Positions 23,401 to 33,679 of a stretch of 64,000 bases of DNA are shown here, in pieces. Every line of letters starts with the position of its first letter. The stretch's first letter is position 1. Origin of the DNA: Halichondria panicea (taxonomy: Eukaryota > Porifera > Demospongiae > Suberitida > Halichondriidae); assembly GCF_963675165.1 (NCBI RefSeq), contig NC_087389.1, positions 654,001 through 718,000 on the forward strand, written 5' to 3'. Below the pieces are notes generated by a model. It had not been told where the DNA came from and made no database searches. It worked only from the letters and a program-made list of their open reading frames with translations. The position numbers were made by a program, and so were the translations under genes.

Positions 23401-26400
23401 GTAGCACATCAAATAGCCCACGCCTTCCCTCTAAAAATGGACACTGTGGGCCCGAAATAAATCACTGATCAAAGCACACCACCATAGCACTATCAAAGAG
23501 CTTACTATATTATATAAACGAGTTGTGCACACGTAGAAAATTAACTATATGTACACATTTGCAATTAGCAACACTTTAGTTTTTTATAGCTGGTTATTGG
23601 CACACCTATAAGGAAGGAGGTAGAGCGGCTTGTAGGTCATGAGACAGGCCAGGGCCAGCTTCTGCACCTCAGGCAGTTTGTGTGTGAGCAGCTGTCAGGG
23701 CAGAGGGGGGGGGGGGGGGGGGTGAACCAACACGCAGGTATAAGTGTGATACTGTACCTTCATACACAGTTCCTTCAGCTCCTCTTGTCTATAGAAAGTC
23801 TTGGCGTTCTTGAACTTAGAGAAAGCAGTCAACATAATCACCAGTGTCCTATATATTTATAGAGCTGTAATACTAGCTCACACACAGATAGAAACTTCCA
23901 CTGACTTGTACAAACTTTTCCGGTGACTACTACTGTCTATGTTCTGCTCAGGTGATGCTTTAGAGTCGTCGTTAGTGACACCAGCTTCACACAGTGTCAG
24001 CTGCCGACTCTCTTTCCTCAAGTCCTGCATTTCCATCAAGTTGTCTTCTTGTAGGGAATACTCATTTCTGTGGAGAGAAGATCATCCATTTAGTAGCTGT
24101 GTGCTTCTACCCGCTACACATGTACATGGCACAGCATAATTATGTAATGTATACTTGAGAATGGTCGTAACAGGCGGTTCTATTTTATGATTAAAAGCAT
24201 AAGCAATGACAAAGAGAGCCCATTAGAAACAAGGTGTCGCTAGGTACATACTATCCTGTTTCTGTGTTCTGTTTTTATTTAGGCCTCATCCCTAAGGGAA
24301 TGGCCTTCCAAAAATTTTTTCTGTTATGTTATTTGGATGTGGGGATGTTGTAGCAATTTAGGCAGGAGGCACCTCTTTTATAGCTTGACAAGGTATCACT
24401 GCTTTATGGTTCTATAAACTATGCATGCAACCATGCAATGAATATAATTGGGGCGAGCGAAGCGAGTCCCTACCTAGTCTTCAACGTTGCAATTTTGTCT
24501 GTATGTATGTATGTATCCATACGTCATGGACCGGCATAATGATTTGCTTTTGGGACTCATGATCCTTACCGCTCTCGCCTGCAGCTCCCTCTCAAGCTAG
24601 CCTGGGCTGTTACCATCCACAAGCCCCAAGGACTCACTCTAACCAAAGTGGTAGTGGATATTGGCAAGAAAGAATTTTCCTGTGGACTCACTTTTGTCGC
24701 CTGTTCTCGAGTTTGCCAACACCATTTCCCCAAAAATGGACCGAAATAAATTTCTAATATAAGCACACCATACTTATTGTAGTACTATCAAAGAGCTTAA
24801 AAAATTGGTAGATCATCGTTTAATTTGTGTGTGTGTGTTTCCATCGGTTAAACATGCATGTATCATACAACATGTGCCCTTGAGAGTGGTTGCAGCATCA
24901 ACTTCTTTTGAAAGATCACAGCAATACTATGCCGATAAGAAACACATACAGGCGCTTACGAATGTACAGCACATGACCATATATGGTGATCATTGCCACT
25001 CACTTGACAAATCTCAGAACCAGTGGTACGAGAATTCTGGAACGAGGTTCGGCAATACTTGGTTTCAAACCAGTGACACACTTCCAGAGCAGCAGTCTGA
25101 AGTTGGCATGGTCTACACGTCCACACTCCATTCCATCCAACTTCAAGTTCCAATATCGGAACAGATCCTCGACTGAAGAGTGCCACTTCATAGCGCCATC
25201 AGAGCCGGATTGAACCACACCCCCAACCCCCTCTGGAAGGAGAGAAATATGATTTGCTATAATTATATCGGGAATAAAACCATTACTGTATCTTGTACAA
25301 TGTATAATTATTATATTATTATTACCCCATGCATATAATTATGCTCACATGCTGTACTGTTATCTCAAACCTGCAATATCTGATGATTTCTCGAGGAAGC
25401 TCCCAAACACACTCCAGAAGAGCTTCATGTTCTCCCCGAAAGCATGCGAACTGTGTACAGCACACATGAGCATACACCGTAACCATGACGCGTAACTATT
25501 AGCAACTTACCCGATAATTTCTACGAGTGGATCCCATATCAGACTGAAGTTGATGTACAACGAACCAATCAGATACTTCAGAGAAACCTAACGAGAGAGG
25601 GGGAGGAAAAAACGATTATTTCTAGCAATCGCCAACTCTCAGTAAAATTAAATTTCGCTACCTATCTATATTCATTAGTGTTCTGTAATGGTTACCTCTT
25701 TGTAGGCATCAGGCAGCAATGGCGACATGATTGGACTATACTGGAGCTTCTGGAACCAGAGGATCTTCTTCCGATACTGTGTGAGAGAAGGGGGTGTGGC
25801 TATTAGTTGAGGGGGGTGGTGTTGACAGACTCACAATGTTCAGGTGTGTGGATGTCTCCTCTGCCCTCAGGCACAGCTCCAGCATGTTAGTGAGGGGGTG
25901 GTCGACAATAACGAGAGGAGGTTGCTCGAAACAACACAGAATTCTTAGAGTCACCAGCCGAACCTATAGTAGTAAAGTGTTACCATAGTGATCGGCTGAC
26001 AAGCTAAGGCTAGGTTCTTAATTAAAGAGGGGAGAGTGTGGCCATAAATTGTCATTTTTTGGCCTTGGACCATGGGCTATAATCCATGGTATGTGGCCAA
26101 ATTATTTCATCTCCCAAATATGAACTTTGACGATACCACTTGAAAGGTCTCCTTCCAAGCTTTCAGAAAATTTTAAAATCATTGAAATTGGAACAACAAA
26201 ATTATAGTTATGGCAGCTGAAGGTAGAAAGAGGGGGGTGGGCGTGTAGTTGAACATCTTTCAACAGCCCGTAACTTTAGTACCGTTGATCCAATGTTAAA
26301 AAATTTCTGATTTTCTAAAAGCTTAGAAAAATACCTTTCAAATGATGTGTTTCAATCCAAAACTTTATCGGGGGCCTAATTAGTCATTTTTCGGCCTTGG

Positions 26401-29400
26401 ACCATGGGCTATTATTATTCATGGTGTGGCCAAATTGGTAAATAATTTTATCGCTCAAATATGAACTTTGATGACACCATTTGAAAGGTCTCTTTCTAAG
26501 CTTTCAGAAAATCATAAAATCATTGAAATTGGATCCACAGAATTCAAGTTATGGCAGCCGAAAGAGATTGATTAGATACTGATGTGGTGTTAGCTAGGTA
26601 CACAGCAAAGGAGAATATTATGATAGTACCAGTGAGTGGGGAGAGGAGAGGTTGTTTTGCAGTGTTGCTAGGAACTCCATTAGCCAATCGGAAGAGAGAG
26701 CTTCAGGGGCATCCCCATCCAACAGTGCCCTGAGGTACTCCTCCACTGATGCAAGGAGGGGCAGGGAACCAGGACTCCTCCTACACAGGGAGACGAGAGG
26801 GTTAGGGACACAGGGCTACACTACCACCAAACAACCCACACAGGCAGGCACAGCAAGAAATGAAAAGAATCAAGTGACAACTTCAATTTGATGCGTACAA
26901 TTTTGTACACCACAATTTTCGATATCATTTATTGCAGGAATGAAAAGCTAAGATTCCAATGAACTTGTACATTATCACTACAACTCTAAATTGCTGACAC
27001 AACTAAAGAATCGCTATGCTCACTTAATCAGCGCCAGTAGTCCACCCAGTGGGAGCTTCTCCTTCAGAGCATCACTATGACAGAGAGCTACCACTGCAGA
27101 CACACACTGAGAGAGGAGGAGCTGGCCACACCCACTCTGTTCGCTCAGGTGGCAGTAAAGGTCGAGAAGATTACCAAGAACTTTGTCAGGACAAGGTCTA
27201 TAAAACAAAAAACAACATGTAACTTGCACGCTACTAAGTTTGAGCAATGTGCTATACAATTAACACAGTACATATAATATTGTACGATAGCATGGTTAAG
27301 ATATGTGCTCACCTGACATGTTTGAGCACTAGGAGCACTGCCCAGAGTGCCTCACACTCTCCACCATTATCCACTCCCTCCAAACAATCAGCCCAGGAGC
27401 TCAGAGCCTCCACCAGGAGAGACACCACCGTCCCTCCCTGGTCACTGCCTCTCTTACCAACACTCCACAGTGGTGGCTGCTCAAAGTCAAGAAGGAATGG
27501 CGATGCTGGTTGCTTGGCCCCACTATTGAGCGTGTATCTTGGAGGGTCAAAGTGCAGGCAAAGCTCGGCTAAAAACTTGAGAATGAGGTCATTATGCACA
27601 CCATGTTGAATCACAGAGTTGCAGAAAGTCACACATTCGCTCAGGATATCGTTATTGAATTCTTGGTATTTCTCGGCTAGTTCTTGGAAGAATTGTATCA
27701 CTGTCTCCACTTGCCAGGTCTCCGCCACCCCCACACTAGTCACACTCCTCACAAGCGATGTGAGGAGTGTGGGGGTGTGGGAGATGTGAGGCATAACGAG
27801 TATTAGCGATGCTGCCAGGTGTACGGCTACGGACAGGGTCGGCTGATCAAGTGACGCATTCGATAAAATCCCAACAATTGCCTGCATAAATAAATGAAGA
27901 TATTCAGTCAAATAATTATTATACTAAAATGCAATTAATTGTTCAATGGGCAAACAAAGTTAGAGATAAAACTCAGCTACTGGAGGAGGAACATATCATT
28001 TTCACCATTATACAGTGAAAATAATTATAAGTGTATACTACTGTACATTAAGGATGGGGGGATTATATCGAATGCTTCGAAGATATCAGCCTTGAAAAAA
28101 AAATTATTTTCTTGCAATCTCGTACCTCGACTAGTTGTCCCAGGTCAGTAATCCGACTCCCCTTCCTCCAAGAGACTAGGATGCCAATAAGATGGAGGCT
28201 GTAGGACAGCTCCTCACTGCCACCACCGCCACACACACTGCCCAGATGACTCTAATATAGGAGATTGAATAAAGCAGTTGAGTAGCAGCTTAATGTACTT
28301 AATGTAGAGTGGGGAATCTCCTCACTATACTTACCAACAATGGTTTCCACAGTGGACTTGCAAACTCTTTCCTTGTGTGTTCAGCCATGAGTTGCATCAT
28401 CTTGGACAGTGCCTGGAAGACAGTCTCTTCTGAGCCCAGCTTAGAGAGCAGTAGGGGAAGCACGGAGTGTGTGCATGAGTGGAACTGGTTGGAGACACCG
28501 CGACACATCTCAAACAACAACTGTCCCACCCCCTCAGTCATCTGTCACCACCAGAGCAATTCATTTAATAACAATTTTAAGAGCACAGGCTTTAAATCAT
28601 AACTATTACTATAGCCCTACAGTATGCATGTAGAGAGATATTCTTGACATTGGATTCTAGAACAGCCGAGTATTAATTAAAACACTTACCTCTGGATTGT
28701 CTAGTAATTGTCTGAATATCACATCAAAGAGAGCATTGTGATCACGAACCTGCACAGTTATAGGGATGGTATAATAAGTAGTGTACTTCATAAGAGACTA
28801 ACTAACGTACTTTTCTCAACAGGAAGCCGAAACTTTCGACTGCAAACTGTCGAATGTGAGCTTTTACAGAGATCAGTAGCAGCAATTTGGAGTGCATAGT
28901 AAACACTGCCTCTATGTCCTTGATCATGTGTCGCCATAGGAACTTGAACAGATATGCCAAGCTCGTGAAAACACACTGTATATGGAAAACAAATTAATAC
29001 AATGGTGGGTATTACAGTACCACCTTACTTGAATGACATCTGTGTCCTGTGTGTCAGTCATGGCTACTAGGATAGGGAAGAACTCTTTGAAGTATGGGTA
29101 GAACTCCGCCTGCAGGTCTCGGGCAAACTGTACGAGCAAGCTGTGGAATAATGGATATAATTATATATAGAAAGTGATCGATCACTGGTCAACTTACTCC
29201 AACAATGGCTCATATGCTAGTGTGTGCTTCAGTTGAAGAGAGTGCTTGAGCTTGGCAGCAATCTCATCCTGGTAGGTATAAAGAGGAGAGGATATAAAGA
29301 AGGGGACAGCTGACCTAGCCACTCACCTTGTGATGAATGAGCTGAGGCAGAGTGCCCATCAGTTTGTGGGTTTCCCTAGAGAAAGTGACAAAATCTGTAG

Positions 29401-29733
29401 TACAGTTGAGCTCTCTCCATTTCGCCAGACCTTCACCAAAGAAAGTATCAGTCTCCTGTAGCATGTAAATGATAGTATACAGTATGTATTTTATGGGTTC
29501 ATAGGGTTCACCTCTGTCGAGTCAGTAGCCTGCGTTACTCTATGAGCTACGTTTATTCTGATGTTGGCGATTCTCTCACTGAACGATTGAAACTGCCAAA
29601 AAATACATTTAAAATAAATACTGACTTGTATAGCTCTTTTATATTAAAATGAATTCTGTGCATGTGTGAATGGATATTTAGATACCCTGTGTATCTTTGT
29701 GAGATCCTCTGGCTTGAGTCTTTTCTTGCCCAT
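10863..29733 (-). CDS. UTP20: UTP20, small-subunit processome component (DRIM/Utp20 family)
   Basis: Large HEAT-repeat scaffold of the nucleolar SSU processome, needed for 18S pre-rRNA maturation. Fifty-five exons were traced from the ATG at 29733 (29686-29733, 29512-29592, 29327-29455 ... 22803-22980, 22443-22642 ... 12726-13197, 11934-12139, 11811-11882, 11579-11755, 11206-11478, 10863-11018). Their summed length is 8328 nt, exactly in frame, giving 2775 aa against 2785 for human UTP20. Family segments occur throughout in the expected order: GVGQLLFEMCRG, ARDLQAEFYPYF, DHANFRLLLWK, FFENIKHIQLHRRTRA, SYNSYEIMGAYL, HPHAWVRLAASQLFGLLF and VKNLVFCAKVL. The C-terminus is Lys/Arg-rich (IRRKRKKNELKK), as expected for a nucleolar protein. 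Exon 50 carries an acidic insert. Introns hold a coiled-coil gene, a tRNA, a minisatellite and a Helitron relic. It starts 255 bp from the divergent gene at 29989. Confidence 0.96.
12235..12675. repeat. Fold-back repeat copy 2 (UTP20 intron)
   Basis: Intron between UTP20 exons 50 and 51. The centre is an almost perfect palindrome, accatgggctatatatagcc followed by catggt (near 12526). It is flanked by opposing arms with ttctgaaagcttagaagg (12439) and ctttcagaaaatcataaa (12620), and an extra arm copy lies at 12240-12300. It is the clearest member of the family seen also near 7.8, 17.7 and 26 kb. Confidence 0.7.
15113..16266 (+). CDS. Membrane coiled-coil protein (paralogue B), nested in UTP20; one frame break
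   Basis: No family recognised. It lies on the opposite strand inside the UTP20 intron 14858-16416. Exon 1, 15113-15307, encodes a 65-residue polar N-terminus (MSSTQPTIAEFNLDGDVQRR); exon 2, 15404-16266, starts with a transmembrane segment (FAMVVLALLLVVAAITIPIF) and then a long Lys/Glu coiled coil, ending with C-x4-C (CKGTIC) and an amphipathic tail. The layout matches the gene at 9615-10359. The frame opened at 15404 stops at 15814, while the same coiled-coil character continues in the -1 frame to 16266. The switch maps to a run of six A at about 15773-15778. Reading through the break would give roughly 350 aa. This may be a one-base assembly error, a real inactivating deletion or a programmed shift. 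Confidence 0.65.
17476..17544. repeat. Perfect 20-bp hairpin in UTP20 intron
   Basis: Bases 17476-17495 (gtacacaggagtgcatgaat) and 17525-17544 are exact reverse complements separated by 29 AT-rich bases. A second imperfect hairpin (ggtgccata / tatggcacc) follows near 17606-17633. A tiny MITE or a structured intronic RNA are both possible; no coding. Confidence 0.6.
17690..17795. repeat. Fold-back repeat, half copy 3 (UTP20 intron)
   Basis: Only one arm is present: a cggccataactttagttctg stretch leading to attttctgaaagcttagaga. It matches the arms of the copies near 7.8, 12.4 and 26.3 kb and ends just before UTP20 exon 40. Confidence 0.55.
20767..20850 (-). tRNA. tRNA-Leu (anticodon CAG)
   Basis: Read on the - strand from 20850. 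The acceptor stem GTCAGGA pairs with TTCTGAC (one G-U), discriminator A. The A-box is TGGCCGAGCGGTCTAAGGC, the anticodon arm is CTACG-TTCAGGT-CGTAG with anticodon CAG, followed by a long variable arm (about 14 nt, leucine type II) and the B-box GGTTCGAATCC. No intron interrupts the anticodon loop. It lies in the UTP20 intron between exons 30 and 31, in the same orientation as UTP20. Confidence 0.93.
21690..21945. repeat. 18-bp minisatellite, about 14 units
   Basis: Tandem 18-bp units of the type gttgcatggacacggggg, with A/G and C/T variants between units, in the UTP20 intron between exons 26 and 27. The unit length is a multiple of three, so open frames appear on both strands; these are by-products. 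The last, diverged unit abuts UTP20 exon 27, and its cccatgcag provides the splice acceptor on the - strand. Confidence 0.9.
23255..23515. repeat. Dispersed repeat family 2, copies in UTP20 intron
   Basis: Contains cacaccatattgtagcacta followed by tcaaggagct and ttggacgttcccaacac, then a second block with aaaatggacactgtgggccc, gaaataaatcactgatc and tatcaaagagct. The same blocks recur at 24735-24805 and 46025-46165. Non-coding; possibly the end of a transposon family. Confidence 0.5.
24570..24749 (+). pseudogene. PIF1-like (Helitron-type) helicase C-terminal relic
   Basis: An open frame of about 59 codons on the strand opposite UTP20, inside the intron between exons 17 and 18. It reads LPLKLAWAVTIHKPQGLTL, then KVVVDIGKKEF and GLTFVACSRV, which is the conserved C-terminal block of PIF1 helicases (the usual HKSQG appears as HKPQG), and ends at TAA 24747-24749. 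Upstream helicase motifs, the Rep domain and any start codon are missing, so it is a degenerate fragment. It is followed by a repeat-family-2 block (from about 24735), which may be the element's end. Confidence 0.8.
26030..26570. repeat. Fold-back repeat copies 4 and 5 (UTP20 intron)
   Basis: Two tandem, partly diverged copies. Each contains ttggaccatgggctat, a central palindrome, and arms with gaaaggtct, aagctttcagaaaat and attggaaca-like ends, followed by ggcagctgaa or ggcagccgaa. They fill most of the 666-bp intron between UTP20 exons 12 and 13. Confidence 0.6.
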
Positions 29734-29988
29734 AATGGAGTCAATAACCTGCAAGCTTTTGCTTTGTTTTCTTTCTTGAGAGTAGAGATAGTATACAGAT
29801 AAAGCTAAGAAGCTCAGTAAAAAAGCCACGTGGACGTGGGTTGCTTGTTAACGGATACGGTATAGGTCGACATCACCATTAACACATTATTGATAGACGT
29901 GGAATAAGCTCCTCCCCCTTTTGTTTAGCGCATCTAAGCAACAACTCTCTGCGCACTGAGTATTATTTTTGTGTGGATTGTAAGGAAG
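29734..29988. promoter_or_regulatory. Divergent promoter UTP20 / repeat-rich gene
   Basis: 255 bp separate the two opposed start codons. No intervening gene fits, so this is a probable bidirectional promoter. No clear TATA box was seen; the placement is inferred from gene geometry only. Confidence 0.5.
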
Positions 29989-32900
29989 ATGGAGCCTGAA
30001 GAGCATGCTCTCGGTGATCTCCCAAAGCTGAACCATTTTCGTGTGGAGGATGCATATCATACTTATGGAAATGGAAAGAAGCTGAAGAAAAGTAGAAATG
30101 CAGTAAGCTAACACAGTTGCAAAATATTTTCCAAGTGCATGTTACTGAATAAATGCAGGTCTCAACTAAAGATGTTCCCAGAGAACCTGTAAAACAGAAG
30201 CATATTGAAGTTGCTGGATTTTCTAGCAAAGTCAAACCAAACAATTTTGCTTTTGTGAGAGAACCCAAATACACACAACCTACCTACTTTGCGGATTTGA
30301 ACTATTCAATAATTAGGGAAGATAATATCTCAGAAAAGTACAAGCAACTCAGAAAAATATCTAATGAAAAGCAACAGGGAATTAAAACCAATTTTCGCTT
30401 GCCAAAAATTGTGGATAAAACGAACCCTTCAAACATTGTGGGTAGAACGAACCCTTCAAACATTGTGGGTAGAACGAACCCTTCAAACATTGTGGATAGA
30501 ACGAACCCTTCAAAAGCTGTTAAACGTGACCAACTGAGCTCTGTATTACATCTTAAGCAATCTCAACGCAAGAGCATTCCAAAACACTTTAGTCCACTCA
30601 CACAAGCAATATATGCTAATCGCGCTCTGCAGGAAGAAGCAAAATATTGGTCTACTGATGGTACCACAAATAAAACGTTACAGGAAGGGAAATCAAGCAG
30701 TATCTCAGAAAACTTGGACATCAGTCCACTCACCCAAGCAATATATACTAACCGTGCTCAGCCTGAGGAAGAAGTAAGATTATTGTCTACTACTGGCTCA
30801 ACAAATCACAAAGGGAAATCGAACAGTACTAGTACATCAGAAAACTCGAACATCGGTCCATACATCCTACCAATAAATGCTAACCGTACCCGTACTTTTC
30901 GGGAAGAAACAAGATACTGGTCTACTCCAACTGGTACAACAAATCACAAAGAGAAATCAAGCAGTACATCAGAAAACTTGGACATCCGTCCACACACTCT
31001 AGCAATAAATGATAACCGTGCTCAAGCTGAGGAAGAAGTAAGATTATTGTCTACTACTGGCTCAACAAATCACAAAGGGAAGTCTAACAGTACCAGTACA
31101 TCAGAAAACTTCACCAGTTCACACACCCTAGCTAACCCTGCTCTGCAGGAGGAAGAAGCAAGATATTTGTTTATTGATTCAACAAATCACAAAGAGAAAT
31201 CAAACAGTACTAGTACATCAGAAAACTTGGACATCAGTCTACACACCCTAGCAATGAATGCTAACCCTGCTCTGCAGGAGGAAGAAGCAAGATATTTGTC
31301 TACTGGTTCAAATCAAAAGTTACACAAAGGGAAAGCAAACCGTACTAGTACCTCAGAAAACTCGAATATCAGTCCACACGCCCTAGCAAGAAATGCTAAC
31401 CGTGCTCCCCTGGAGGCAAGCCCTTGGTCTACTGGTAAAACAAATCACAAGTCACTGAAACAGCCATCAAAGACTGCAGATAATGAAATTGAACAGGATG
31501 TCGAAATATCTCACACAGCAAATCAAAAGTTACACAAAGGGAAAGCAAACCGCACTAGTACCTCAGAAAACTCAAACATCAGTCCACACGCCCTAGCAAG
31601 AAATGCTAACCGTGCTCCCCTGGAGGCAAGCCCTTGGTCTACTGGTATAACAAATCACAAGTCACTGAAACAGCCATCAAAGACTGCAGATAATGAAATT
31701 GAACAGGATGTCGAAATATCTCACACAGCAACGCTTGGTAACTCAAATTTCATTCAAAAACAAGAATCTCTATCCCAGCCACAATATACCTTACAAAAAC
31801 CAACGGCGGCTCTGTACGGAGAAAAACAAGAAAAAACAAGGTCTCTATCCCAGCCACAATATACCTTACAAAAACCAACGGCGGCTCTGTACGGAGAAAA
31901 ACAAGAAAAAACGAGGTCTCTATCCCAGCCACAATATACCTTAGAAGAACCAATGGCCCTGTACGGAACAACAGCAGCTGGTAATACTACCAAACCCTCG
32001 CAAACTACCAGAAAATCAGCAAATAACATTGTTGCAAATGCGTTCAACCAAGACTTAAATGTGCAGCAAGGTAGAAATGAATTTCAGAAGAACCGAGGAT
32101 TCAGACAAAAATTAAAATGGCCACCACAACAAAAACTTTCACAGGATAAAAGCAATGAGAAGAAATCTGCCAAGAACACTGAACAGAAGACCTTATATAA
32201 CAACTCAAATTTTATTCAAAATCCTGAAGAAACGATGCAGCCGCAACACAAAAACCAAATACATGGGCCTCAGTTTTTACAAGAAGAGTTGCCAATGGCT
32301 CTGTATGGAGCAACATTAACTGGCATTACTACCAACCCCTTACAACATAATCCCAAAAAACCAACAATTATTGTGAATCCAGTCGAGCAAGAGTTCAATC
32401 TAAAGCCAAGTAGAAGAGAACCTCAAAAAACTCCAGAAAGATTAAAATCAAAATGGCCAGAAGAATCACCACAAGTAGCTGCGTCTACCAGCGACCATAC
32501 TTCATCCTCATTTACCAAAATACCAAATCACAGGAGCTCTCTGACAAATCCAAATACTCAAAGACTTCATAGGTTTCAGAATGATGAAACTCATAAAAAA
32601 AATAATGGACAGTCGATAGTTAATAATACATTAACAATGGATATTAAGCCTAAGGAGTCTTTAAGCAACAATAGCAAAGATAATATTGCAAATAAGATCA
32701 GAAACTCGAGTATAGACAGTGACCGAGGCAGACGATTTAGTTATGGTTCGCAGAGAAATTCTATTACCACCCCAATCGAGAAGGATGGCAGCAACACAAA
32801 ACAGTTTTTAGCTCCCTGTATTCTAGTGAACGCTCAACAAAGTCAGGAAAACAACCTATTGAGCTCCTCTAGCAACTGGAACTCACGTGCATCTTTTTCA

Positions 32901-33449
32901 GGAGAGCTTGGACCTATACAGACGAGAGACTCTTCTCCAGGAGAACTTGTACAGGCAGGAGACTCTTATTCAGAAGGACTTATACCTATGCAGGCTAGAG
33001 ACTCTACAGAAGAAGGACTTAGATTGTTGCAGGCTAAAGACTCTTCAGAAGAGTTGGGATCTATACAGGCAAGAGACTCTTATTCAGAAGGACTTGAATC
33101 TAGCGATACGGGGAACAAGCCATTACAAGAAGTTGTCACAGATCTCGTTCAACAGCTGGTTGAGCCACCTTGTGATCCAGAAGCGCAGCATATTATACAC
33201 AGTGGGCTTGCAGACATTAAAGAAGAAGAAGAATATTGGCTTGACTTTGAAGTTCCAAAACTGACTCCTGAGCTAAACGAAGTTCGCCCTTTATCTTTTA
33301 CTCGTGCTTTTGCATTCTCCTATTTCCACTTATTCGACATTCAAAAGTCCAACAATATATTACTCGATCCGTTACCTGTCACCAGACAAAAGAAAAGATT
33401 TCCCAGAAAGAAACCACTAATAGTCAAAGAGTGGAAATCTGCTTTTTAA
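29989..33449 (+). CDS. Large Ser/Asn/Thr-rich repeat protein, unrecognised
   Basis: Two exons, 29989-30102 and 30159-33449 (phase 0), encode 1134 aa. No family was recognised. Residues 1-110 are non-repetitive (MEPEEHALGDLPKLNHFRV start). The middle is built of several tandem repeat classes: a 9-aa unit TNPSNIVGR (27 bp, 30420-30515), about eight imperfect units of roughly 44 aa containing TSTSEN, an exact 70-aa duplication (31311-31520 and 31521-31730), and a 25-aa unit SLSQPQYTLQKPTAALYGE (31767-31960). Near the end, short DSYSEG and QARDS repeats precede a non-repetitive C-terminus with a folded-looking segment (LSFTRAFAFSYFHLFDI) and a basic end. No signal peptide or membrane segment was found. 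It is probably largely disordered. A conserved divergent start next to UTP20 and an open frame through so many repeats support a real gene. Confidence 0.8.
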
Positions 33450-33679
33450 AGTATACAATTTTTTTATTCCACATAAAGAATAATAATTATTGAGTATTAA
33501 ATTTTTGGTGATCTTGTGCTGCGCACACACGTTGTCGATTTCACGTGAGCTAGTTTGAGACATGCGCAGTTTTTAACAGTGGCGAAGTAAGCTTATTAGT
33601 TTGTTGATCCCTACCTATACATTCTGTAAAGGTGGGAGGGGCTTGTATTCATTTACAAGGTAAACAAAGCCAGCTGAAA

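Noticed and set aside
24449-24545. Possible tRNA or small RNA at ggggcgagcgaagcgagtcc
   Set aside because: No cloverleaf could be formed; more likely part of the degenerate transposon.
24805-25176. + strand ORF of 123 aa
   Set aside because: Mostly antisense to UTP20 exon 17, whose protein matches the family closely; no homology of its own.
31693-32047. Repeat-bearing ORFs in other frames (both strands)
   Set aside because: By-products of 75-bp repeats, a multiple of three, inside the 29989-33449 gene.
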